Below, piece by piece: positions 34,805 to 44,226 of a DNA stretch of 64,000 bases (its first letter is position 1; every line of letters begins with the position of its first letter). Source of the DNA: Gautieria morchelliformis (lineage: Eukaryota > Basidiomycota > Agaricomycetes > Gomphales > Gomphaceae); contig WHVA01000007.1 of NCBI GenBank assembly GCA_015179125.1, positions 372,001-436,000 on the forward strand, in the 5' to 3' direction. A model generated the notes under the pieces. That model did no database searches, had not been told where the DNA came from, and saw only the letters and a list, made by a program, of their open reading frames with translations. A program made the position numbers and the translations under genes.

Positions 34805-34985
34805 ATCAATGGAAGCATCCAGCGCCAAGCTCCAATTGGCAACAGAAGCACGACGTGGCAAGTTGCCAAGATCAGGAGAAGAAGCATAAGAAGTAGCCAG
34901 GAACCCGAAGCCGAAGGAATGCTCGTGACACATGCCCGCATTCATCTCTTAAGCGCCGGCTGTGTCACATGGGAGAGACCCCTTG
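34805..34985 (+). repeat. Dispersed repeat REP-1, copy 4
   Basis: Begins CAATGGAAGCATCCAGCGCC and runs through TGGCAAGTTGCCAAGA and AGTAGCCAGGAACCCGAAGCC to CACATGGGAGAGACC. It is the most complete uninterrupted copy in the window. Confidence 0.75.
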
Positions 34986-35119
34986 GGGGACACAGCCTAC
35001 CCCAAGCACCGCCACTGTGGGAAAAATCGTCACTCCATGGCATAGACCCGGCTCATGATGGATGACAAGTTGGTGTGCTGATTCAGACTCTGGGGCTTAG
35101 TAGCCACGCTCTAGACGCT

Positions 35120-36318
35120 CGTTTCCTCCCAGTATCAAGCTTGCAAACCCTCTGTCCGATTCTCATGTATCTCTCAACGCGTTAGAGCCCTATCTGGCTG
35201 GGTTCCACTCAACCTATTCTTCAGACCTTCGTCCTCTTGTCCCACCGATATTCAGCGCTTTGCAGCGGTGTTCATAGATAGGCTCCCAATGATCGCAGGC
35301 TCAATATATGATACTCAAGAGGCGCAGGGGGCGAAATCAATGGAGCTTGTTCAATTGACGATGGATGCGGTGCCAATTTGATCTGAGTGGATTCGCCTAT
35401 GTATTGCATACGCCGATCTGCCTGGACCTCTTGAGGTGTCACCCCGAACATTCCTAGGCAGCAATGAATACTCTGAGGACCAACCGTTGCTCATGGCGAG
35501 GTTCATCAACGTAGGTTCATCTATGTCCATCTCCACAGGAGACCTGCCTTTGGATAACAATGATGATCAGTTCAGTTGTGGTACACTGGCCATGGGTATC
35601 AGCATATCCCATGTGCTTGTTGACTGCGCATCGTTCATCAAATTGTTGAAGGAATGGGCTAGAGTGTCTCGCGGCGATTCAGAGTCAGAGCCTCTTGCCA
35701 TCACATCATGGGAGCGCGACTCCGGCATATTCTTCCCTCCACCGACACCAAGAGCTATCCCAAAAAGCGGCCCACTCCCGGTGGCGCGGCTCCCCCACAG
35801 CGTCCTCATCAGTAACAATGTCTAACTTCTTCTTCACTTGGGAATCGCTTCGCAAGTTGAAGCACGCATGCAATCCCACAGAACCTAGCGACTGGGTATC
35901 TACTGGTGACTGCGTGGGTGCAGTTGCCTGGCGAGCAGTTACCGTCGCCCGCGAAGCTTTGCTCAAACCTGGCGTTGACATTGGGTTGAATGTGTCTGCC
36001 GACGGACACAGTCGCTCCAAAGTCCCTGATGCTTTGAAGTACTTTGGTAATCTCTTCACGTACATAGTTTTTTTACACAGATTTGACTGATTGACCCAGA
36101 TGTTGATATATGATTCCAGACCGTACGTCGTTACGCTTTCCTTCCCGGAAAGCACCGTTGCCTCTGTTGCATTAGCTTGTTGCCGTGCTAGAGACAAACA
36201 ACTCACGGAGACTTCCTGCGCTAACATATTGGCATCGTCCGCGACAGCAGACAACATTGAGGACGGTTTGAACCGTGAGGTCGACTCATGGGTATCTTAC
36301 TATTTTCATGATTGAAGC
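35120..36318 (+). pseudogene. BAHD-type acyltransferase (PF02458-like), degraded
   Basis: Members move an acyl group from CoA to alcohols or amines in secondary metabolism. Visible parts: PLVPPIF and LPMIAGSIYDTQEA (35230-35330), QPLLMARFINVGSS (about 35480), GISISHVLVDCASFIKLL with the catalytic HxxxD (H-V-L-V-D, about 35610), SNFFFTWESLRKLK (about 35830), YFGNLFT (about 36045) and a final helical block (SVALACCRARDKQL). The DFGWG structural motif expected near the C-terminus is absent. The frame changes near 35815 without room for an intron, and a stop interrupts the N-terminal part near 35380. I take it as a truncated pseudogene. Confidence 0.8.
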
Positions 36319-36950
36319 AGAGTGGGAGAGCAAGTTGCACGCGAGAGAGGAGTCACTTGCGTATTCCAAACCTGTGACATCACCTCCGAAGGTTATTTGA
36401 ATATAATAATATTTGTCCCCTTGACTGACTAAATAGAGTGGGGCAGGGCTCTAGCTGGTGCTAAAAATTTGCTTTTTTTGTCTTTTTTTTTTTCTGTTTT
36501 TTTTTGGTATCTATTGAGCTCGTCGCTCATGTAATAATACAGAAATTTGGTTAATCATCACCGTTGTCACCTTCGAGTCAACAAGTCAGTATACTCGCAT
36601 AAGAAACGATTGTTGCATCTGCGGTATAGTCAAGACAGCTTGTATAGGTGTGGCTGGCCGTGGCTAGAGTCAAATACCATGCAGCTGTCTCGGTCTACGA
36701 GCAGACCAGCCACAAGGACTTTTCTTTCCTTCCGACCACCACGTACGTGCACTAAGAGTCTTCTCTATACTACGCACAAGATACCTCGGCAGCCCCTCTC
36801 ACCAGGCGTACGATACTATTTAAATCTCAACTTGATCACGAAAGCGAAGAATATTAAGAGGAAGCTGTTGAATACTTACAAGGCATGGAGCTTGCTGTTT
36901 CCTGGTCAAAACATGGCTGATTTATCCTGTCGTCTGTCTAAAGAGAGATA
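36319..36950. other. Poly-T tract and unassigned sequence
   Basis: Runs of T at about 36473-36508 (three tracts of 7-11 T). No gene is recognised between the acyltransferase and the coiled-coil gene. Confidence 0.5.
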
Positions 36951-36956
36951 AAAGGT

Positions 36957-38565
36957 TCAATGCATCCCAGAACAACTTCCAGCTCCCCGAGGCGGCTCTT
37001 CCAGACCACAATCGCGCCGTCACAGGCGTGCTCCCATCAGCGAACGACCTTCTACTGAAAGAAACCAACCTCAATGCTACGAAAGACGCTCTCGAGCTAG
37101 AGAAGAGACTCTTCGATGAGGAGAAATCAGATTGGACGACAAATACGAATGCTCAGAAGAAAAAGCAGGCGTTGATCCAGCGAGGAGCAACAATCATGTT
37201 CAGGATGCACAGGCTAGAAGTGCAGCAAGAGAGGGAAACCATGCAAGCCCTTGAGGACGGGTTGTTGCAAACAGCTCAGCAGGAATTAGACGTTATCAAT
37301 CGGGTGCAGGCGGCAGTCATAAGCAACTTGTTGGCCGCTACTGCTGCCCAGGCCACCTGTGCTGCTGCATGCCTGGACGCTAAAGCGAGGGCCAACACAA
37401 TCAGCGATCGGCTCACCGAGGAATTCGATAAGGTGCACTGTGAGCGACTCCACATCGCAGAGTTAACCGAGAAAGTAAATGTCAAATCCGCTGAACTTGA
37501 CACTCTCGTGTCCGTCGCCAGGGCTGAACGCACCGAAGCTCGCCAATTACCCCAGAGGGCGCAAGCTCATGTGTCTCACTTCAGCTCAGCGGCTGAGGCG
37601 ATAGGCCTCGTCCAAGGACAGATTGAATCCCACGCAATACAGGCGTGAGAAGGGCTTTATTTGGTAATGGAGCAGGAACGAAACGATGCATTAGACGAGG
37701 CACGGTCTGAGGCCCAGGCAACCTGTGCAGCACTTAGGAATGCACGCACAGCCTTCGAGAAGCTACGAGAGAGGGAGAAGGCTAACCTGGCTGAGGGGCA
37801 TGCTCGTGTCGAGCATTCGCGTGCTGTTGTTGAGATGGAGAAAGAACTTGTGAAAAAGGAGATGGCGAGGGCCAGGTTACTTTCGATAAAGGCCGAACGG
37901 GAGAGGGTAGCATCGGTAGATGCGAAGGAAGCGGCACTGGGCAAGCTGCAAGCGGCGCGGTGATGCGGAACGAATCAAGCAGGGCATTGCACAAGCTGGT
38001 CGCACTGATCGTGGCCGAGATGGCAATTTCCAAGTCGACATCAGATAACTTGGTCAAGAACATGACATCAACCGTTGAAGATCAAAAGAATGACAAGGTT
38101 GATGGCGTGATGTCCAGGTTTATATCTCACATCAGCAACAGGGGGGCTTCATCGCAGGCAATCAGTGGCACGACCAGCAGTATCAATGGAATAGAAGGCG
38201 GCAGGGCAGGTGGTCTCCAGAAGAGGTGCACATCTCTGGGCAAGGGATCGCGCTCATCAGTCCCATCGGCAATCTCTCAGCCGCATGCCTTCGACTCGCC
38301 ATGCAGCGAAGCAGAAACCTCCTCGACTAGCAACCTTCCCAACGTTCCCATTACTAAACCCATGACTTTGTGCCAGGAGCCCAGTGTAGCCATCGATACA
38401 AACTCAATGATACCGATCAGAAAGGGAAATGATTTATCTGCTTCAGTCGGCGAAAAAACGAAGAGGCTGAAGATCCATCGAAGCGCAGAGCCATCTACGA
38501 GAAGATGTGACAAGCAATCAGGCAGAATGAAGCTCGGGAATATAAGTAACAGGGCCTACTCCTAG
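36957..38565 (+). pseudogene. Coiled-coil protein, probably degraded
   Basis: No family is recognised. One frame reads from about 36957 through a 206-aa segment (37028-37648) rich in Ala, Glu, Leu and Arg with heptad-like spacing. It then hits a single in-frame TGA (37646-37648) and resumes in the same frame as another 100 aa of coiled coil (MEQERNDALDEARSEAQ...) to 37963. Both segments contain QATCAA. A second frame continues from about 37960 to 38565 with a basic, Ser/Thr-rich low-complexity tail. Introns do not explain the TGA well: the only GT...AG pair around it is 31 nt and shifts the frame. A live gene with a different splice pattern is possible. Confidence 0.5.
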
Positions 38566-39000
38566 GTGCGGTTATAACTTGCAGACGTCTATGGGGATAA
38601 TATTACTGTAGCTCCACCTAATATCAGGCATAAAGGACAGATAGTTTACGTACCTACAGCATTGAGAATCACTGGCATATGTTTTGACGCTGTCCCAAAT
38701 ATTTCGAACCACACATGACCGACCATCTAGTGCCTTCCCTCGTCGAGCAGTGAAAACAGACGAGCTATAAGTATGGGCAGATCCTGTCTTTTAAACGGAA
38801 ACGTGACAATGGATGTATACCCTTGAAACTTGTCGACAGACACCAGCACGATCCGAATCGTCCGAGAAGGCTGGAACTACAGCAATGAGAAGAAGGACGG
38901 GTAAAGGTGGGTCATGAAGTTGAGTCGCCGCTCTAGTTAGTACAGTGCAAGCACATACATACACCTGTTCGACCTAACGTATACTAATCAGGAAAAAAAG
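38566..39000. other. No confident gene
   Basis: No reading frame, repeat or TE end is recognised. Confidence 0.3.
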
Positions 39001-39320
39001 AGGGTGTTACTTAGCTTTACATAGCGCACGTAGCATCTTTAGCGTCGTAGCAACCCCCCTGTCATGTAGCCTTCCGTAGCCGACCACCTGCCATCATAAC
39101 GCAACGTAGTGCGCTGTAGCATGCCACCAAGCTCCGTAGGGATTTGTAGTCCGCTGAGGACAGCCACTACAGGGCACTAGAGAGGCGACGTAGGGGGCAG
39201 TAGCATTTCCCCATGGCTGCATATTGTGTGTAGCTATGCCCATACGGCGTGTATAGTTGCGTAGAACAGCGGCGCAGCCTTTGGATTCCGGTGTAGGCAC
39301 GCAGATAGGGTATAATACAG
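39000..39320. repeat. GTAG-rich degenerate repeat
   Basis: About thirteen GTAG words, mostly as CGTAG or TGTAGC, occur at irregular spacings of 10-30 bp. No longer unit is conserved. On the minus strand it reads as repeated CTAC. Confidence 0.5.
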
Positions 39321-39399
39321 TCATTGGGATTGGGCAAATGGAATAATTACATATATTTATATGCGCTCTGCACGGGAATGAGGATGCAGCTAGTGCCCT

Positions 39400-40485
39400 C
39401 TAACCATCCGAGTGCTCATCGTCATCGAGTGCCTGGGCGGCGCGAGCGAATTTGGCGGCATTGAACGCCGGCTTTCGAGGTTTTGTGACAATGTTCGGGA
39501 ATCCAGCATGCGCACTGTAACAAGATACAGGAAGTAAGACAATGGTTCAGGTATAAACAGGTGGAAAAAAACGCACCGTCCGTGATCATGCAGGCGCTGC
39601 TGGTGACGCGCCAGGGCCTGGCCAGCCCTTTCGCTGTACGTGCGCCACACCTCAAGGCCGCTGAGGTGTCGTCGGTAAACCTCGGCATATTTGACCTCGG
39701 TAAAGTTGTTACCCTTGACAGGGATGCCAGACGTCCACTGGTATACGGCATACTCAACCTGGTCGAGAATATTGTTGCGGCAATGGTATGACACGTGAGT
39801 TTAGGACGTACCGCGGTGAAAACCAATGTGATGGTGGCCTCAGGAATTGGGTGGAAAGAAGCCCTTGAACGCAAACTAGATAATGTGAGTGCATTAACAA
39901 ATAAAAATAAAAATAAAAAAGGATTATGTGGATGACGGACCTCGTTCGCCTGGATCCTTCTGGGACCTGACCGAAGGACAAAAATGAGGAGATATTTGGG
40001 GCCACAGGAACACCTACGTGGCTGGGGCTCAGGTTCGTCCTCGGAATCATTCGCGTTCGGGTCGTTGAGGAACTCAATTTCCTCGTCCCCTAGGCCTTCA
40101 TCCTTAAGAGCAGCGACATCCACTTTCAAGGCTTCTTGTGCTCGAGCTTGCTCCTCACGTGCAAGGCGATGTTCCCGTTGACGGGCAAGTCGTTGCTTGT
40201 CGGCCTCTACCTGGATTTCTGGAACATCCCATGGTAGATTACCCAAATAGCTCAAGATAGATGGTACGTACGATACTCGAGTCCCTTTTCAGCCAGGCGA
40301 GTGCGTGAACTGGGATTGGTAGTGATGGTTTCAGTTGGTGCAGGGCCCAACAAAGGACAGGTCCTCGAGCTCGATTCATCATGAGTTGAGGACTTCTTTG
40401 GCACAGTGGAACGGGTGGGGAGTTGGGTCAGATTGATCTCCTGTAGAGCTTTCCGTTTAGTCACTGGAGCCATTGAGGTCAGCAT
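39400..40485 (-). CDS. Conserved agaric protein of unknown function, multi-exon
   Basis: Exon 1 (40485-40272) encodes a basic, Ser/Thr-rich N-terminus starting MLTSMAPVTKRKALQE. After a 53-nt intron, exon 2 (from 40218) encodes a charged helix (EADKQRLARQREHRLAREEQARAQE) and an acidic DPNANDSEDEPEPQP linker. Later exons encode FAFKGFFPP, then YHCRNNILDQVEYAVYQWTSG, VKYAEVYRRHLSGLEVW and, after another intron, AHAGFPNIVTKPRKP to a stop at 39402-39400. I recall similar proteins of unknown role, often multicopy, in mushroom genomes. The exon between FFPP and YHCRNN does not splice cleanly in my reading, so the copy may be decaying. Confidence 0.55.
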
Positions 40486-40499
40486 GCTTGAACAGGTGT

Positions 40500-41870
40500 G
40501 CAGTCGTGGTGGTCAGGAAGAAGAAACGATGCAGCTTAGAGGTAACCAGTCACATGGCTGTTAGAGTGGAGCACGGCGATCGAAGGCCGTGGTCCCTGCG
40601 GCGTATAAAATCACTCATCAATAGACGCGTCACTGAGGCAAGAAGGTGGCTCAGAGGGCGAATGGGACAGACGAACGTCATGCGGAGCGTATACGGTGTG
40701 CCGGCGACTGGTCTGCTCCACTGGCAAGTGTATTTGCTGTGTAGATCTGCGCACGAAAGGAACCCTGCGCCCTGTGTAGCCGGGCAGTGCATTAGTGTGT
40801 AGATAAGTGGGCAAGAGGAAGCTTGCTTCCCTGCGAAGGTGTACCTGCGCCATGTATTTCTACCGTAGATATGCGCTTTTTCTACCGTAGATACGCACTT
40901 GCACTCTAGCCGACCATAGAAAGGGGATGTCTATGGTAGAAAGGGCCCGGATATGTATCTTACATATGATACATAAGGATGTTTGAGCACGGAGGACTAT
41001 GTGGACTTACGCAGCCACGCGCGCGACTACGTGGGCTACGGTAGACCACGTGACGCGACGTGCTGGTAGGCGTTGCTACCAGAATTTCGGGTTTTTCCTG
41101 ATGTAGGTTTTATTTGTAGTTGAACAGCAAGGGTCATAGTACAGTATATTAAAGAGTTAGATAGATCTTTAGAGTCCATCCACCGGCCCGTCGCCGTTTA
41201 CAGTAACCGGCCAATCAGAGGCTCACATATTGCTGCGTGTGCAACGTGTCTCGTGGATATTTGTAGATACAATCTCGAAGGCCACAGTGATAGGTAAGTA
41301 TATTTCCGCTATGTCTGATATCCAAGCTACTTATTGCAGCTCATTCAGTTGGTAGTGGAACAATCACTAGGTCATGCAGCAACACAGGGTAAACCGAACG
41401 TATGTACTGTGATACATGCGTTGTTCATTAGAATTATCACTGCAAGAATAGTACAGGAACGCAATACTGTCACTTGCCAGTCGTCCATAAAAATTGAATT
41501 CGAGAAGAAATACTGTCGCACACATTGTACAGGCACATAGATTAAACGTCTTCAGCCGGAGGAGCTGTGCGGTGGAAGCTGGTACTGAACCATGTCACCG
41601 ATTTCTGCACACGCTGGTCACTACCATCCCTGATATGGGAAGCAGTAAGATCAGAAGAATTGCCCAGGATGGCAGAACGTTCCCTATGACATCTCATTCC
41701 ATGTTTTGACGGAATGAACTCCTCAAGCTGATAGGATGCTACCTTGGTCCATTTGGAGCGATGTGGTTTACATAATGCTGCATGTGCGGTGGCCTTGGAC
41801 CCTTGATACTAGAGATGTGACGATACAACCGATTCAAGTCCCACAGTGCATGAATTTCGATATCCTAGAT
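40500..41870. other. No confident gene; short repeated words
   Basis: TCTACCGTAGATA is repeated at about 40859 and 40879, with a related inverted word (CTATGGTAGAAAG) at 40930-40945. The rest shows short frames only. Confidence 0.4.
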
Positions 41871-41879
41871 CGACACTTC

Positions 41880-42083
41880 TGTTGCAGTGACGTTGTCACA
41901 TGACGCGATCAACTGCTTAGTCAGATGTCGTGCTGTACAGTACCCTGAGTTCGGAGTGTAGAAGCCTCACTTACTTCTTCCTCCAAACTCAGGTAAGTAG
42001 CTAGTCCCCTAGTGTAGTAGACGAACTCACTTACTTCTTCCTCCGAACTCAGATCGGAGTAATATACTTGTACTGCGCTCACA
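41880..42083 (+). repeat. Solo LTR related in design to the 167-bp copia LTR
   Basis: 204 bp from TGTTGCAGTGAC to GCTCACA, flanked by ACTTC and GCTTC, a near-match target duplication. Hairpin A: GTGAC-GTT-GTCAC (41887-41899). Hairpin B: CCTGAGTTCGGAG with CTCCAAACTCAGG. Second copy of the loop and 3' arm: 42028-42052. Word order matches 33032-33198, but most bases differ. Confidence 0.75.
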
Positions 42084-42389
42084 GCTTCGAGGGGTGCTTA
42101 CTGAAAAACCCGGAGGTAAACTTACTTGCCTAGGAAAGGAATTAGGTTCGTCGCGGGATGGCAGTAACGTTGCTCACGTACTCTTTGACTTTAAGCTCGG
42201 CATCCTGATGGGCTATGGCAGTCTCTGCGACGTTCTTCTGCAGTATCCTAATGTCCCTTTGTTTCGCCGCCAATTGGGGCCGCAGTTTCTCCATCTGTTC
42301 TGTCCGGCTGCAAGTAATGGCCAGCGTCTCAGCAGCCACTTCGAGCGGTTTGTTCTCCTAGAATTCAACTTGATTAAGACGTCAGGACC

Positions 42390-43234
42390 AGTGGAAACAG
42401 GAGGACCCACAGGTACTGGGGCATCATAGTGGCTTCATACGCGGACAGCCACGCAGTAATCTCCGCCTGTAACTCTGAGAGCACCTCCGTGGGGCAACTT
42501 CGATTGTTTAACCCATTGTCAACAGGTCACTACGAGCTTGGCAAGGACTACCTTTCTGCACACGATCCCAGGCTTCTTCCCACAGCTGCGATCCTCTTGG
42601 ACATACCTCTTCCAACTTCTTTTTCAAGAAAGCCTCACTCATCCGCCGGAAATACCTTGCTCGGAAGATTAATAGAACAAGCACACGTTGGCATTTTCTC
42701 AGAAACAAGCATACGGGAGGCTTTTGTCGTTCAGGAAAGGAAGGAAGTTAGGTGTCCATGTGGGGGGAGGATGTCGAATATTGCATGCTTTATAGGGTGG
42801 TCAATAAAAAGCGTTTGGAAGGCTTTGGTACCCGGTGGAAACAGAATGTTTTGATTGGGATAGATCTCGTCAAGGTACTCTGCAATCGCCCAAGAATCAG
42901 GTATAACTGTAGGATCCCCAGCCGACGTGAGGTGACCAGGATCGACGATAACGGGAATGGTGTAGAACCATTTTCGAGGACTAGGGCTATCGAAGAAAGT
43001 TGGAGCTGCGCCCATACCACGTAAGGTAAGCTCGATATTGGGGTACTCGAGCCACACGGTCTTGAAAGGGAGTCCCGTGAAGTTCAGAGCTAATCTGCAA
43101 ACAGTATTATTGTCACCGCCAAGTCAACATAAAATCTTAGGATACACTGACCTGGCTCTCAAGCTCATTGGGTTGCAAGGGTTGCCTGTACGGCTTGCAG
43201 TGTCATAGAGCGTGATACAGGAATTTTCGACCAT
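42390..43234 (-). CDS. Glutathione S-transferase (Ure2-like/GTE type)
   Basis: Cytosolic enzyme joining glutathione to electrophiles. Exon 1 (43234-43152) encodes MVENSCITLYDTASRTGN and ends at a 57-nt intron. Exon 2 (from 43094) encodes the thioredoxin-like domain: LALNFTGLPFKTVWLEYPNIE, a YTIPVIVDP block and PDSWAIAEYLDEIYP, which binds the glutathione glutamyl group, then FPPGTKAFQ. A C-terminal helical part follows near 42700-42540 (YFRRMSEAFLKKKLEEV). The junction at about 42750 does not resolve cleanly and could be an intron or a frame error, so the 3' end (about 42390) is approximate. A second copy of the promoter, exon 1 and the first bases of exon 2 lies upstream at 43480-43792. Confidence 0.75.
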
Positions 43235-43792
43235 GGCGGACGGCAACTGCGATCGTAACTTACTCCACCCGACCTCCCTGAATCAGTTATGATGCGTCAG
43301 TGTGAGCGGTGACCCACAGACCCACAGCGTAATAAGACGCCACTGGCAGAGCAGTATAAAAGAGGTCATCTCCAGCTTACTGTGGGTGAAATGCTTACTT
43401 ACGTGGGCGCGACAACGGATCCACAAAACTTTGCTCAGGTGGTGCACAGAGCTCACTCACTGCAAGGCACGACATGATAGGGAGTCCCGTGAAGTTCAGA
43501 GCTAATCTGCAAACAGTATTAATGTCACCGCCAAGTCAACATAAAATCTTAGGATACACTGACCTGGATCTCAAGCTCATTGGGTTCCAAGGGTTGTCTG
43601 TACGGCTTGCAGTGTCATAGAGCGTGATACAGGAATTTTCGACCATGGCGGACGGCAACTGCGATCGTAACTTATTCCACCCGACCTCCCTGAATCAGTT
43701 ATGATGCGTCAGTGTGAGCGGTGACCCCCAGACCTACAGCGTAATAAGACGCCACTGGCAGAGCAGTATAGAAGATGTCATCTCCAGCTTAC
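43068..43792. repeat. Tandem duplication of the GST 5' end
   Basis: 43068-43380 and 43480-43792 are 313-bp direct copies differing at about ten positions. Each holds the upstream region, start codon, exon 1, intron 1 and the first 26 nt of exon 2. The 99-bp spacer (43381-43479) is itself similar to 52186-52296. Confidence 0.9.
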
Positions 43793-44041
43793 TTCAACCC
43801 AGCCCGAAGGCAAACCAGCTTTCTTGCAAACCAACAACGCTTATATCCGTACATAACCTATCACAAAAAAAAATTCTTCTCCAACTCTACTATCATCTCG
43901 CTCACCTGCGTTGCTGGTTACGCCATCTTCGCCTCCGCCACTGCTAATGTCAACGAATGCTCCGTCATTCACTCACTGTAGAAAGAATAAGCGCTATATT
44001 TCAGTTCCGCTTGCACTACAGCTAAATTACAGTACCGATTT

Positions 44042-44180
44042 GTACTGAAATTTAGTCCCCAAAAAATAATTTCATACAGCACTAAAAATCAGTACTATAC
44101 AAGTACTGAAATTTAGTCCCCAAAAAATAAATTTCATGCAGCACTAAAAATCAGTACTATACAAGTACTGAAATTTAGTA
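44042..44180. repeat. CACTA left subterminal repeats
   Basis: A 61-62-bp unit (from GTACTGAAATTTAG through CACTAAAAATCAGTACTA) occurs twice in tandem plus a partial third copy. Confidence 0.85.
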
Positions 44181-44226
44181 CAGGAAAAAATGCAAAGTCC
44201 AATGACGAAGGAAATTTTTTTTTTAC

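Noticed and set aside
36473-36508. Poly-T tracts as the tail of a retroposed gene on the minus strand
   Set aside because: No coding relic lies beside them in the right orientation and no target duplication was found.
43860-43973. Secreted-protein-like reading (ISLTCVAGYAIFASATAN) just left of the CACTA element, perhaps continued at 50927
   Set aside because: Joining the two flanks gives no recognisable protein and the target duplication is unclear.
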